A stretch of 64,000 bases of DNA from Akkermansiaceae bacterium (GCA_025457665.1 JALOTY010000003.1:62001-126000); one strand, 5' to 3'. Shown: positions 10,752-19,843, numbered from the stretch's first letter. Notes: generated by a model not told the origin, from the sequence alone. Made by a program: numbers and translations.

Positions 10752-11255
10752 ATGATTGTCGGCGACTCTGGTCCGGTGCAGGCTTTGGGCATGGTTCGGT
10801 ATCGACCGAATGTTGCGGCCTTGATGACTCGCGCGGATGGGCGATTGCTGATCTGCGAGCGCTGGAAGCTGCCCGGTGCCTGGCAATTTCCGCAAGGGGG
10901 AGTGGATCTGGGTGAGACGACCTTGGAAGCCCTGTTTCGCGAAGTGCGTGAGGAAATCGGCCTGCGCCCCGAGCATTACGAGATTTTGGGGCAGCGTGAT
11001 GGTTATCGCTATCTCTACCCGGAGGATGTTCGCAGGAAAAAGGCCCAGAAGCATGGCTGTCAGGGGCAGGAGCAGACCTACTATCTTTGCCGTATCTTGC
11101 CGGGTGCGCCGGAAGTGAATGTCGAGCAGACGCCCCGCGAGTTCGGCCGTTTCCGGTGGATCCTGCCGGATGAATTCGATCTCGATTGGCTTCCCGGTTT
11201 CAAGCGGGAGGTTTACCGCGAGGTCATGAGGGATTTCTTCGAGGTCAAACTCTGA
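10752..11255 (+). CDS. rppH: RNA pyrophosphohydrolase (Nudix)
   Basis: 167 aa from ATG 10752. An ATG at 10791 (MVRYRPNVAALM) matches the usual RppH N-terminus better and may be the true start. The Nudix box GGVDLGETTLEALFREVREE is complete, including the REVREE metal-binding core. The preceding CERWKLPGAWQFPQGG is typical of RppH/NudH. The enzyme removes pyrophosphate from 5'-triphosphorylated mRNA, allowing decay by 5'-monophosphate-dependent nucleases; related Ap(n)A hydrolases have the same fold. The next gene is on the opposite strand, so this is monocistronic. Confidence 0.9.
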   Translation: MIVGDSGPVQALGMVRYRPNVAALMTRADGRLLICERWKLPGAWQFPQGGVDLGETTLEALFREVREEIGLRPEHYEILGQRDGYRYLYPEDVRRKKAQKHGCQGQEQTYYLCRILPGAPEVNVEQTPREFGRFRWILPDEFDLDWLPGFKREVYREVMRDFFEVKL

Positions 11256-11272
11256 AGCCTCACGGCGGGCGA

Positions 11273-12283
11273 TCAGTTTGCCTGACTCTCCCCCCCGTTG
11301 CCGTCACTGAGCAGGTTCTGGACGCTGCTCTTGCCGATCACCCATTCATCGGAGACGATTTCATCGATGCGGAACTGGTTTTTCTGTGCCCCAGCGGGGC
11401 GATGGATGCGGAGGGTGAGCCGCATGTCCGGTTTCACTGCGGTGCGGGTCCCGTCGGTGGGACCGCCGGCGCTGTTGACGGGGGCATCGATCCCGGCGTC
11501 GTTCATCTGACTGCGGTAGCGGGTGAGGATTTGTTCCATGACCAGTTCGACCTTCGAGCCGCGCTTGAAGTAGCCATAGAGCTGGGGCAGTTCCGGGGAT
11601 GAGCTGGAAATCGAGAAGCTGCGCCACTCCGTATCGGAGGAGTAAGGTCCATTGAAGTAGTCCGATTCCTTGACCACCGCGCGCACAAGACCGCGATCGA
11701 CTTCACCCTCGGCGAGCAATTCGAACGAGGGGTCGCAGTGGCGGACCATGGCATCGAAATCGATCTGCCAGCGTCCGGTCTCATCGGGCGTGAGAGGAAT
11801 GATGTAATGCCGGATGTCACCGAAGCGGCAGTAGAGGAGTTCGATGGGTCCGGCGAAGGCATTGGCGGAACCGATCCAGGTGGGCGGAGTGGGTTTGCCC
11901 ATTTCCTCGCGCATGGAAGTGAGGATCTCGATGGCCTCCGGGGCGGTGATGGCTCCGCTGCGGATGACGCCGCGGATTTCCTCGGGGGTCTTGGCGTTGA
12001 GCAGGGTCTTGGTGAGGTGGATGGCATGCTCACTCGCCAGCGTGGGGATGCTTGCCATTTCCCGATCCCGCACGGACTGGGGAATGCCCGGCCCGGGGGC
12101 AAGTTTCTGCCTCATAAGGGTCCAGAGCAAGAGGCAGCTCAGGGTGACCCCGGCGAGGCCGACGACCGTCACGATCCAGAGACGGAGGATTTTGCGTGGG
12201 GCGCCGCGCGATGAGCCTTTGCTGCGACGCCGACGGCGTGGTGGACCCATTTCCGAAACCGAAGGCTGGCGGGGACCGGACAT
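11273..12283 (-). CDS. Single-pass membrane protein of unknown function
   Basis: 336 aa from ATG 12283, which has an AAGGTGG ribosome-binding-like sequence 7 bp upstream. An upstream in-frame ATG at 12376 lacks one. A basic N-terminal stretch (PPRRRRRSKGSSRGAPRK) is followed by a membrane helix (LWIVTVVGLAGVTLSCLLLW). A long extracytoplasmic domain follows with no recognised motif; it contains YFNGPYSSDTEWRSF and ELPQLYGYFKRGSKVELVME. It lies downstream of the small lipoprotein gene 12388-12882 on the same strand and may be co-transcribed. I do not recognise the family. Confidence 0.75.
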   Translation of the reverse strand: MSGPRQPSVSEMGPPRRRRRSKGSSRGAPRKILRLWIVTVVGLAGVTLSCLLLWTLMRQKLAPGPGIPQSVRDREMASIPTLASEHAIHLTKTLLNAKTPEEIRGVIRSGAITAPEAIEILTSMREEMGKPTPPTWIGSANAFAGPIELLYCRFGDIRHYIIPLTPDETGRWQIDFDAMVRHCDPSFELLAEGEVDRGLVRAVVKESDYFNGPYSSDTEWRSFSISSSSPELPQLYGYFKRGSKVELVMEQILTRYRSQMNDAGIDAPVNSAGGPTDGTRTAVKPDMRLTLRIHRPAGAQKNQFRIDEIVSDEWVIGKSSVQNLLSDGNGGESQAN

Positions 12284-12387
12284 TTTTTCCACCTTCCCCA
12301 GTGCTGGGGGCGATCCTGCGATCCTCTGACTGACAGAGGAGGATCGGGCAGGGGTTTTTTGGGGGATCCGGTCCATCTGGGGAGGCT

Positions 12388-12882
12388 CTATCGGCGGTAA
12401 AGGGTGATCCGGTAGGGGTCGTAGCGGTCATCCGGTCGGAACAGCCAGCCTGGCTTGCGATTCAGGACTTCGTATCCGGTGAGCATGAATTCGGGGAGGA
12501 TCTGGTTGCTATTCGGATCGTAGGCATTCCGCCCCGTGAAGTAGCCGCGCATCTTGTATTCGAAATTCTGGTCGAAGCCGTATCTCTGACCCGGGGGGCC
12601 GTTTTCCGGGAGGCGGTCGGGCTGGCGTTTCTTGTCCTCGCGGATCATCACCAACTGGCTGCGATCCCAAGACTCACCGGGACGGCGGAGATAACCCCAA
12701 AAGCGGGTCTTTTGCACGTAGTAGCGGCGGCCGATGTAGTGGTCGCCCCGGGGTTCTGCGGCGATGGCTGCCTGGCGTTCCTCGACGGTGGGGCCGCCCA
12801 TGTTTCCCGAGCCCATACCGCCGCAGTGACTTAGAATCAAAGCGAGGGCGAGAGACACAAAAACGCGGGAAATCAACTTCAT
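12388..12882 (-). CDS. Small lipoprotein of unknown function
   Basis: 164 aa from ATG 12882 (MKLISRVFVSLALALILSHC). The Cys at the end of the hydrophobic segment makes a plausible lipobox (ILSHC), although His at -1 is unusual. The mature part is basic and aromatic-rich (GRRYYVQKTRFWGYLRRPGE, PGWLFRPDDRYDPYRITLYR), suggesting a small beta-rich periplasmic domain. An in-frame start 21 bp upstream would add seven residues and spoil the signal. No family is recognised. Confidence 0.75.
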   Translation of the reverse strand: MKLISRVFVSLALALILSHCGGMGSGNMGGPTVEERQAAIAAEPRGDHYIGRRYYVQKTRFWGYLRRPGESWDRSQLVMIREDKKRQPDRLPENGPPGQRYGFDQNFEYKMRGYFTGRNAYDPNSNQILPEFMLTGYEVLNRKPGWLFRPDDRYDPYRITLYRR

Positions 12883-13036
12883 CGATGCGCTGAGCGTAGG
12901 CAAGTGGTGCGGAAACGGGCAAGCGCCAATCCGCGGATGGGAATTGCGGGAAACACGCAGAAGCAGTCAGGAAATCCTCTTGCAACGGTGCATTTCGGGG
13001 GCTAACCACGCGGCCCGCCATTCCCGGCGCCCTCTC

Positions 13037-13510
13037 ATGAAGCTCGCCTCATTGCTGACCACCGATCAAGTCGTGCTGGACATGCGATCCGAAGAGCATC
13101 TGCCGGCAGTGGAAGAGCTTCTGGACCACCTCATCGGGATCGGATCGATCCCTGCGGAAATGAGGAATGGGCTCCTCGACGCCCTCAAAAAGCGGGAGGA
13201 AATGGTCAGCACGGGCATCGGCTACGGCGTGGCCATTCCGCACACGTTTTCGGAGGAGATCGACAAAGTCGTCACCGTTTTCGGCCGCTCGGCCCGGGGG
13301 ATCGATTTCGAGTCGCTCGACCAGGGACCGGTTCATTTTGTGGTGCTCTTCGTGGTGCCGAAGCGGGATTATCACCTCCATCTCCAGACTTTGGCGGCGA
13401 TTGCCAAGATGTTCACCAACGTCGAAATCCGCCAGCAACTGGCCGCGGCATCGAGCCGGGAAGAGATTCTTGATATTTTGGCTGGCAAGGCATCGGGGAA
13501 CGCTGCGTGA
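13037..13510 (+). CDS. PTS EIIA domain protein (fructose/PtsN type)
   Basis: 157 aa from ATG 13037; an ORF extension upstream to 12944 looks non-coding. The domain has the EIIA type-2 pattern: KKREEMVSTGIGYGVAIPHT with the phosphorylatable His in AIPHT (about residue 68), then HFVVLFVVPKRDYHLHLQTL. Stand-alone EIIA-Ntr proteins usually regulate rather than transport sugar. No EIIB/EIIC, HPr or rpoN gene is seen nearby. The stop codon overlaps a GTG that may start argS (GTGA), so the two genes are coupled. Confidence 0.88.
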   Translation: MKLASLLTTDQVVLDMRSEEHLPAVEELLDHLIGIGSIPAEMRNGLLDALKKREEMVSTGIGYGVAIPHTFSEEIDKVVTVFGRSARGIDFESLDQGPVHFVVLFVVPKRDYHLHLQTLAAIAKMFTNVEIRQQLAAASSREEILDILAGKASGNAA

Positions 13511-15264
13511 CTCCGGCCATGACTCTCCAGCAGGAAATCGAAGCCGCGATGTCGGCTGCCTTCAGCCAAGTGATCGGAGCCGCCACGGCAGCGCCGGTGG
13601 TTCCGGCGGCGGACCTTCGATTCGGCGACTACCAATGCAACGCCGCGATGGCCTTGGCCAAGGAGCGCAAAACGAACCCGCGGGAACTGGCCACGCAAGT
13701 GGTGGCCGCGGTCGATCTCGCCGGACTCGGTGTGGCGGAAATCGCCGGTCCAGGATTCATCAACATCCGGGTGTCCCCGGAAGCCTTTTCCCGGCGCATC
13801 GGAGCTCTGCTGGGGGATGATCGTCTGGGCGTGCCCGAATGCGGGCAGGGGCGGACGGTCGTGATGGATTTCTCCGCGCCGAATGTGGCCAAGCCGATGC
13901 ATGTCGGCCATATCCGCTCGACCATCATCGGCGATGCCCTGACGCGGATTTCGCGGTTCCTGGGTTATCGGGTGATCACGGACAACCACATCGGTGACTG
14001 GGGCACGCAGTTTGGCATGATCCTTCACGGCTGGAAAACCGTGCTCGACCAAGCCGCGCTTGAGCGCGACCCGATCGCCGAGTTGCTGCGGGTTTACCGC
14101 GACGTGAATGCCAGCGCGAAATCCGATCCTGCGGTCATGGATGTTTGCCGGCGGGAGTTGGTTGCCTTGCAAGGCGGCGATGAAGAGAATCTCGCCATCT
14201 GGCGGCGCTGCGTGGAGCTTTCCCGGCAGGGACTCCAGAAGATCTACGATCGGCTGGACGTGAGTTTCGACCATTGGCTGGGGGAAAGCTTCTACAACGA
14301 TCGGCTCGCACCGCTGGTCGATGAATTCCTCGAAAAAGGTCTGGCGCGGGAAAGCGACGGGGCGGTGTGCATCTTTTCAGGCGGCGATCTGCCCGCTGAG
14401 CAGGACCCCTTCCGTGTCCACAACAAGGAGGGCTGGAGTGACAATCCGGCAATCATCCGCAAGGCGGACGGTGGGTTCCTGTATGCGACCACCGATCTTG
14501 CGACGCTGGATTTCCGCATTCGCGAATGGGGGGCGGAGGCGATCTGGTATGTGGTCGGTCTGCCCCAGGCGCTGCATTTCCGCCAAATCTTCGATGCCTG
14601 TCGCCGCTGGGGCCGGGTGGGGGATTTCCGGCACATCGGTTTCGGATCCATCCTCGGGGAAGATCGCAAGCTGATGAAAACGAGGTCCGGTGACAACGTC
14701 GGCCTCATCGAAGTTCTGGACGAAGCCGTCGAACGCGCTGCCCAGGTGGTGGCGGAAAAAAATCCGGATCTCCCGGCCGAGGAAGCGGCGGAAATCGCCG
14801 AGGCGATCGGTATCGGCGCGGTCAAGTTCGCCGAGCTTTCGCAGAACCGCCTCAGCGACTACATTTTCGCCTGGGACCGGATGCTGGCCTTGCAAGGCGA
14901 CACCGCGCCCTATCTTCAGAACAGCTATGTGCGGACCCGGGCGATCTTCCGGAAACTGGAAGGCAGCTTTGAGACCGCGGGGATCGAAGTGGCCTTGACC
15001 GAGGAAAGGGAAATCAACCTGGCGCGCTTGGCGATTCGTTATGGTGAGGTGGTGCCGACGGTGTTGGAAGACCATCGGCCCAACGTGCTGGCGAACTACC
15101 TGCTCGAACTCGCGAGGGCCTTCCATTCCTTTTACGAGGCCTGTCCGGTGCTGAAAGCGGAAGAAGCCGTTCGCACGAGCCGACTTGCCTTGTGTGAAGT
15201 CACCTCCCGTATTCTCGGGCATGGATTGGGGCTGCTGGGCATCCGCTGTCCCGAGCGGATGTGA
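13507..15264 (+). CDS. argS: Arginyl-tRNA synthetase
   Basis: 585 aa from GTG 13507, overlapping the PTS gene stop; ATG 13519 is an alternative start. It charges tRNA-Arg with arginine. The N-terminal Add-1 domain is followed by the class I signature PNVAKPMHVGHIRSTIIGD (HIGH-type HVGH near residue 135). A KMSKS-equivalent loop lies in GEDRKLMKTRSGDNV (about residues 386-400), and the C-terminal DALR anticodon-binding domain has LARAFHSFYEACPV. Length and motif order are normal. Confidence 0.97.
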   Translation: MTPAMTLQQEIEAAMSAAFSQVIGAATAAPVVPAADLRFGDYQCNAAMALAKERKTNPRELATQVVAAVDLAGLGVAEIAGPGFINIRVSPEAFSRRIGALLGDDRLGVPECGQGRTVVMDFSAPNVAKPMHVGHIRSTIIGDALTRISRFLGYRVITDNHIGDWGTQFGMILHGWKTVLDQAALERDPIAELLRVYRDVNASAKSDPAVMDVCRRELVALQGGDEENLAIWRRCVELSRQGLQKIYDRLDVSFDHWLGESFYNDRLAPLVDEFLEKGLARESDGAVCIFSGGDLPAEQDPFRVHNKEGWSDNPAIIRKADGGFLYATTDLATLDFRIREWGAEAIWYVVGLPQALHFRQIFDACRRWGRVGDFRHIGFGSILGEDRKLMKTRSGDNVGLIEVLDEAVERAAQVVAEKNPDLPAEEAAEIAEAIGIGAVKFAELSQNRLSDYIFAWDRMLALQGDTAPYLQNSYVRTRAIFRKLEGSFETAGIEVALTEEREINLARLAIRYGEVVPTVLEDHRPNVLANYLLELARAFHSFYEACPVLKAEEAVRTSRLALCEVTSRILGHGLGLLGIRCPERM

Positions 15265-15345
15265 GGCTTCCGGGGTTTCGGCCGAGCGAAGGATCACGGC
15301 AGGCTTGCCCGATGGGAGGAAGCCTTCTAACGCTGGAGCCAGCGC

Positions 15346-17028
15346 ATGCAGAACGACCGCCAAGACCTGCCCTTTTTCGTCATCGGCCACCGGAATCCGG
15401 ATACCGATGCGATTTGTTCTGCCATCGGCCAGGCCGAGTTGCTGCGGCTCACCGGTGAGTCCACGGCGACAGCAGCCCGCTGCGGGGTGGTCCCGCAACG
15501 CACCGCCTGGGTCCTGGAAAAGGCGGCGGTGGCGGAGCCGGTGCTCGTCACCGATGTCCGGACCAGTGCGGGCATGATCTGCCGGAGGGAAGTCATTGCG
15601 GCTCGGGCCGATGACACCTTCCTCTGCGCCTACCGCAGCATGCTGGCCAATGAAGTGCGCTGCGTGCCGGTGATCGGCGACGAAGGCAGGGTCGCAGGCA
15701 TGCTGCGCTACCTCGATCTGTTAGAACTGCTTTTGCCCGGGGATGGCGGGGATCTCATCGTCCGCACGGTTCATGTTTCCCTGGCGAAAATCGCCTCCAC
15801 CCTGCATGCCGACTCGGTGGGTGCCACGCTGCCCGATGAGGCGGAGGAACTGATCCTGCTGGTGGGCGCGTCCTCTCAAAACACCGTGGACCGTCGATTG
15901 AAACAGGCGGCGAAGGAAGGGAATGTCGGGCGTTTCATGGTGATCTGCGGGGATCGACCGGTGGTCCAGCACTACGCCATCACCCATGGGGCCAGGGCGC
16001 TTCTTGTCACTGGGGGAAACACGGTGGATGCCTCCTTGCTGGAAATGGCGCGGGAGCGCGGCGTGGTGGTGCTGCAGTGTTCACAGGACACCGCCAGTTG
16101 CACCACCCTGATCCGTTGTTCGCGGACGGTGGGGCAGGTCATGGAGTCCCGCTTCGTCAGCGTGGGGGAGTCGGAACCGGTTTCACAATTGCGGAAATCC
16201 CTGGCCACCCTGGATCAGGAATTGTTTCCCGTGGTGGATGCGGAAGGGGCGATGGTCGGTGTGCTTTCCAAGTCCGACCTGGTGGATCCGCCGCGAGTCC
16301 GGCTGTCATTGGTCGATCACAATGAGTTCGCCCAGGCCGTGCGCGGGGTGGAGGAGGCGCACGTGATCGAAGTCACCGACCACCACCGTCTGGCGGGGGA
16401 TCTGGTTTCACGCGAGCCCATCCGCTTCCTCAACGAGCCGGTGGGATCCACCTCCACGCTGGTGGCGCGGAAATTCGAGCATCGCAATCTGAAGCCGACC
16501 GCGGGCACGGCGATGTGCCTGTGTGCGGGCATCATTTCGGACACGCTGTGCCTGACCTCGCCTACGACGACCGAGCTGGACCGGCAGATGCTGCAATGGC
16601 TGAGTGGGTTGGCGGGGATCGATCCCGAGGAATTCAAGCGGGACTTTTTCGCCGTGGGTTCCCTGCTGACCTCCGGCTCCGTGGACGATGTCCTGAATGC
16701 GGATCGCAAGGAGTTCGATGACGATGGGGTGAAGGTGACCATCGCGCAGATCGAGGAACTGGGCTTGCAGGCCTTTGGTCCGCGGCGGCGTGAGCTGGAG
16801 GATGGGCTGCGCCGTTTGGTGGAGGAACAGGGATATGACCTTGCCGTCTTGGCGGTGACGGACATTGCCGAGCATCACAGCATGATTCTGGCAGCGGGCG
16901 AGCCGCGCATGGTGGCGGCGCTGCCCTTCGAACGTCTGGATGCCGCCCTGTATGATGCCCCGGGCGTGGTGAGCCGCAAAAAGCAGATCTTTCCGGCGGT
17001 CTCGATGGCGGTTCGCAAGGGCCGCTGA
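15346..17028 (+). CDS. Manganese-dependent inorganic pyrophosphatase with regulatory CBS insert (family II)
   Basis: 560 aa. DHH-type active-site motifs are GHRNPDTDAICSAI (residues 14-27), SLVDHNEF (about 322-329) and TDHHRLAGD (about 345-353), with the C-terminal DHHA2 motif SRKKQIFP (about 544-551). Between the first motif and the rest lies an insert of about 240 residues with two CBS-like halves and a DRTGG-like middle, as in nucleotide-regulated CBS-PPases. It hydrolyses pyrophosphate to phosphate, pulling biosynthetic reactions such as aminoacylation by the adjacent ArgS. CBS-PPases bind adenine nucleotides or diadenosine polyphosphates. The gene is intact and likely follows argS in the same transcript (81-bp gap). 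Confidence 0.93.
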   Translation: MQNDRQDLPFFVIGHRNPDTDAICSAIGQAELLRLTGESTATAARCGVVPQRTAWVLEKAAVAEPVLVTDVRTSAGMICRREVIAARADDTFLCAYRSMLANEVRCVPVIGDEGRVAGMLRYLDLLELLLPGDGGDLIVRTVHVSLAKIASTLHADSVGATLPDEAEELILLVGASSQNTVDRRLKQAAKEGNVGRFMVICGDRPVVQHYAITHGARALLVTGGNTVDASLLEMARERGVVVLQCSQDTASCTTLIRCSRTVGQVMESRFVSVGESEPVSQLRKSLATLDQELFPVVDAEGAMVGVLSKSDLVDPPRVRLSLVDHNEFAQAVRGVEEAHVIEVTDHHRLAGDLVSREPIRFLNEPVGSTSTLVARKFEHRNLKPTAGTAMCLCAGIISDTLCLTSPTTTELDRQMLQWLSGLAGIDPEEFKRDFFAVGSLLTSGSVDDVLNADRKEFDDDGVKVTIAQIEELGLQAFGPRRRELEDGLRRLVEEQGYDLAVLAVTDIAEHHSMILAAGEPRMVAALPFERLDAALYDAPGVVSRKKQIFPAVSMAVRKGR

Positions 17029-17038
17029 GATTTGCGAA

Positions 17039-17425
17039 CTACGACTTCCCTCGTAGTTTGCCGATCCCTCGCGGGAAAACCCAGATGGCGGCCAGGGTTC
17101 CGAGGATGTCGGCCGCGAGATCGAAGGGGTCGTTGCCATGTCGGCCGGGCACGTGGCTTTGGTGGTATTCATCGATCACTCCGATGAGCCCGAGCACGAT
17201 GAGCGTGACGATGCCGCGACGGCGGATTTCCCGAGGCATGCCGGCAGCCCAAAGCCAGGCTTGGAAAAGGATGGCGCCACCGAAGAACCAGCCGAAGTGG
17301 AGGATCTTGTCCGAGGTGGTGAAGCGCAGCGCTTCAGGGAATTGCGGAACCTGCGAGGAAAGATGCCAGAGGACCCCGCACCAGACGAGGAAGAGGAATC
17401 CCCAGGGCAGGGCACGACGGGTCAT
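17039..17425 (-). CDS. VanZ-like membrane protein
   Basis: 128 aa from ATG 17425, which overlaps the stop of the BrnA-like gene (ATGA). It has about four hydrophobic helices, including ALPWGFLFLVWCGVLWHLSS and GIVTLIVLGLIGVIDEYHQ. The HFGWF and DEYHQSHVPGRHGNDPFDLA motifs are typical of VanZ-like small membrane proteins. The family name comes from a teicoplanin-resistance accessory gene, but most members are housekeeping or unknown, so no resistance should be inferred. Coupling to a toxin-antitoxin pair is unusual. Confidence 0.85.
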   Translation of the reverse strand: MTRRALPWGFLFLVWCGVLWHLSSQVPQFPEALRFTTSDKILHFGWFFGGAILFQAWLWAAGMPREIRRRGIVTLIVLGLIGVIDEYHQSHVPGRHGNDPFDLAADILGTLAAIWVFPRGIGKLRGKS

Positions 17426-17706
17426 TGCTTGCGGACTTCTTCCTCGAGCCTTTCGGCCAGCCACTGTTTCATCATGGACTGGTAGTTGAGGAAGCGGGTG
17501 CGGGCGATGCGCTTGATCCGGGAAAGCATCCGGGGATCGAAGCGGAGGGTGATGGTGGTGGACTCGCGGGTGTCCGGTTGGTGGATGGAACCCGCCATGA
17601 GGCGTCCGTCCAGATCGTGAGTCATCCAGAAGGCGGCTTCGGCCTGTTCATCCTCGAATTCGGGGATTTCATCCCAGCGGGTGATGGTCGTCATCGGTGG
17701 GTTCAT
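17422..17706 (-). CDS. brnA: BrnA-like antitoxin
   Basis: 94 aa from ATG 17706, overlapping the stop of the toxin gene (ATGA); ATG 17694 is an alternative. The C-terminal half has a ribbon-helix-helix-like segment (TTITLRFDPRMLSRIKRIAR, then NYQSMMKQWLAERLEEE), as expected for BrnA/CopG-type antitoxins. These bind and neutralise BrnT and repress their own promoter. Gene order toxin first, antitoxin second matches brnTA. It is immediately downstream of the BrnT-like gene and overlaps the VanZ start. Confidence 0.8.
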   Translation of the reverse strand: MNPPMTTITRWDEIPEFEDEQAEAAFWMTHDLDGRLMAGSIHQPDTRESTTITLRFDPRMLSRIKRIARTRFLNYQSMMKQWLAERLEEEVRKQ

Positions 17707-17981
17707 TTGAACTCGGCGTATTTGCGTTCGTAGAAGCGTTGCTCGGCCTCGCTCATGGTGCGGGCGGCGATGATCCGGGCGGTTTTGCCATTGGACCAGA
17801 AACAGAGGAAAAGAGGACGATCCGCCACGGTGCGGCCGAGGGCGAAGAAGCGGGATTCCCCATCCGACCTTTCGGCGTCCGGAAGGATGCGAAGGGCGAA
17901 GGGGTCTTCGAGGGCCTCTTCGATTTCCCGGGGCTTGATGTCCTTCAGGTCGAAATTGACGTCGATGAGATCGAGTTCCAT
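17703..17981 (-). CDS. brnT: BrnT-like ribonuclease toxin
   Basis: 92 aa. It has the BrnT layout: an N-terminal acidic helix region (KDIKPREIEEALEDPFALRI), then GESRFFALGRTVADRPLFLC and the basic C-terminal RIIAARTMSEAEQRFYERKY. The conserved RII-AR-M-E-R-Y cluster near the end is typical of this RelE-fold family. BrnT toxins cleave RNA and are held inactive by BrnA. The usual N-terminal F.WD.k.a..N..KH core is degenerate here (IDVNFDLKDIKP), so activity may be reduced. It is the first gene of a three-gene overlapping unit with BrnA and VanZ. Confidence 0.78.
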   Translation of the reverse strand: MELDLIDVNFDLKDIKPREIEEALEDPFALRILPDAERSDGESRFFALGRTVADRPLFLCFWSNGKTARIIAARTMSEAEQRFYERKYAEFK

Positions 17982-18044
17982 GGGTGACGGGGCAGAGCAA
18001 ACACCGGATGGGGGGCGGGTGGAAGCGGAAAGGGAGGAAAGCTT

Positions 18045-18848
18045 TCAGTCGCCGTAAGGGTAATCGCCATTCGAGTAGTCATTCCCGTGGTCCTGGGGGA
18101 CTTCTCCTCCGGTTTGGCGTGCGTTGCGGGTGGAGTTTCCACCGCGGACGCCGGGACCGGAGACGATTTTCCCGGTGGGAAGCAGGCCGCCATTGCGCTT
18201 CGCTTCTTTTTGGGCTTCGACGATTTGGGCGATCGCATCCTGAGCGGCCTGGGGAAGGGGACCGAAGGGGCCGTTTCCGGCGAGAGGCGAGGTGGCGAGG
18301 AGCTTGGCAAGATCGATGGTGACGGGCAGCGGGATCACGCGGCCATCGGGCTTCATGATGATCATTTGTCCGGCGGGCACGAGCACGGGGGTCTTGCTGC
18401 CGTTGATGTAGAGCTTCTGGGTGCCTTCGAGCGTGAGCAGCTTGACCCATTGGCCGGGGCTGTATTCGAACATCGAGGTCGTGCCGGTGATGGCAGCGGT
18501 GACAGTGGCCGTGCGGATCGTTGCGCCGCCGGCATCCTTCGGCACCTGGAGGAGCACCGAGCCTTGCTTGAGCTCCACCTCGCGGCTGCCGGGACGGAAG
18601 CTGAACACCGAGTTCTGCCCGAGGCGTGTGATGGTGTTATCGGCGAAGGTCAGTTCGGCCCGGGATTTCCGGCCGGTTTGGACCGATGCATTGCCGCCCA
18701 CACTTTGACCGATCGATGCCGGTGCCCCGGCACTTTCGCTCTGATAGACTGTGACGTCATTGACCGCCTGCGTGATCTTTGCGGTTTGCAGAGGATCGGC
18801 GAGGACAGGGAGGGCGGAGAACAGGGAAATGAGGAGAATGGCTTTCAT
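18045..18848 (-). CDS. FecR-domain secreted protein
   Basis: 267 aa. Signal peptide MKAILLISLFSALPVLAD; the FecR/peri-domain follows (residues about 35-140) with RAELTFADNTITRLGQNSVF and a run ELKQGSVLLQVPKDAGGA typical of FecR beta strands. The C-terminal tail is Gly/Asn/Asp-rich (GNDYSNGDYPYGD). It lacks the cytoplasmic and transmembrane parts of classical FecR anti-sigma factors and is instead exported. It sits immediately downstream of an outer-membrane barrel gene and next to a CHASE2 adenylate cyclase, a combination seen in other bacteria. It may be a periplasmic part of a signal input (inference). Confidence 0.85.
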   Translation of the reverse strand: MKAILLISLFSALPVLADPLQTAKITQAVNDVTVYQSESAGAPASIGQSVGGNASVQTGRKSRAELTFADNTITRLGQNSVFSFRPGSREVELKQGSVLLQVPKDAGGATIRTATVTAAITGTTSMFEYSPGQWVKLLTLEGTQKLYINGSKTPVLVPAGQMIIMKPDGRVIPLPVTIDLAKLLATSPLAGNGPFGPLPQAAQDAIAQIVEAQKEAKRNGGLLPTGKIVSGPGVRGGNSTRNARQTGGEVPQDHGNDYSNGDYPYGD

Positions 18849-18857
18849 GGCGGGGGA

Positions 18858-19793
18858 TCAGAAGGAGTAGTTGAGACCGAGACCGATGCCTGCGTTCCAC
18901 GATTCGAAATCGTTCACGCCCAGCGGGGTGTTAGAGTCATTGTTGCTGTAGAAAATGTGGGCATAGACCGTGGAGTGCGGGCAGGTGCGCCAGTGCAAGG
19001 AGAGACCGGCGGTGTGGTTCCAATCTTCGCGCCCGGCGGTATCGAAATCCCACAGCGCCCCGCGCCAGGAGAGCGTCGCGCCGAGGTCTTCGCGGAACCA
19101 GTAGGTGTAGCTGAGTTCGGCGGCGTATTCGTTTCTTTCGAGTCGATCGGGATTCGCATCGATATCGAAGGCGGCGCTGATGCCTGCGCCGAGTTCCTGA
19201 TTGGAGCGGGCGAAGAGGACTTTTTGCAGTCCCGTGCGGATACGGTTGACCGAATAATCCGTCTCTGCCCAACGGCCGGTGACGAGCCACTGGTATTCAT
19301 AGCGCGCGAAGAATACGGTGTCATCGAGGTCCACCAGGGTCTTCACAACCCCGGCATGGGTGCTGAAGTTCTGGAAATCCATGGCGTTCTGCCTCTCGAA
19401 CTCGAAGAACTCCATGGTGGCTCCCACATCGGCAAACCAACCGGTGGCAAGGTGGGACTGCCAGTTTCCTCCGACCAAAAGCGTGGTGTAGAATGAACTG
19501 TCCTCCAGGGCGCGGTTGGTGGCCGGGGCGTTGTCGGTGACATTGAAGTCGATGCTGCCGAAAAGGTGGAACTTCGGTGCCTCGCTGGTTTCACCGAGGA
19601 TTTCCTGCACTCCGAAATCGGAATCCGCCGGAGAAAAGGGGGCGCGGACGGGATCGTCCGAGACGCCATCCGGAGAGAAATCCCCGGCGTCGTAGTCGGG
19701 ATTCGATGAACCGAGGAAGGGCGAGAAATCGGAAAGAATGTCGGCTTGCGCGAGGACAGGAGACAGGAGGAGGGGGAAAACGACTCGTTTCAT
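18858..19793 (-). CDS. Outer-membrane beta-barrel protein
   Basis: 311 aa from ATG 19793 (MKRVVFPLLLSPVLAQADIL, a signal peptide). The longer upstream ORF reading to 20156 crosses the divergent cyclase gene and is rejected. The mature protein shows alternating beta-strand patterns with aromatic girdles (FFARYEYQWLVTGRWAETDY, YAAELSYTYWFREDLGATLS) and ends with the aromatic GLGLNYSF, a typical C-terminal barrel strand. Its stop lies 9 bp before the FecR gene start, so the two are co-transcribed. It may form a porin or sensor barrel working with the FecR protein. Confidence 0.83.
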   Translation of the reverse strand: MKRVVFPLLLSPVLAQADILSDFSPFLGSSNPDYDAGDFSPDGVSDDPVRAPFSPADSDFGVQEILGETSEAPKFHLFGSIDFNVTDNAPATNRALEDSSFYTTLLVGGNWQSHLATGWFADVGATMEFFEFERQNAMDFQNFSTHAGVVKTLVDLDDTVFFARYEYQWLVTGRWAETDYSVNRIRTGLQKVLFARSNQELGAGISAAFDIDANPDRLERNEYAAELSYTYWFREDLGATLSWRGALWDFDTAGREDWNHTAGLSLHWRTCPHSTVYAHIFYSNNDSNTPLGVNDFESWNAGIGLGLNYSF

Positions 19794-19843
19794 CGGCGGA
19801 GGTTGTAGTGCGATCTTCCGTAGGTTAGAAAAACGCCGGGCGG

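Noticed and set aside
17039..17425. VanZ gene as an antibiotic-resistance marker
   Set aside because: VanZ-like proteins are widespread and no other van gene is present.
18087..19496. 469-residue plus-strand open frame
   Set aside because: It mirrors the FecR and barrel genes and has no recognisable motif.
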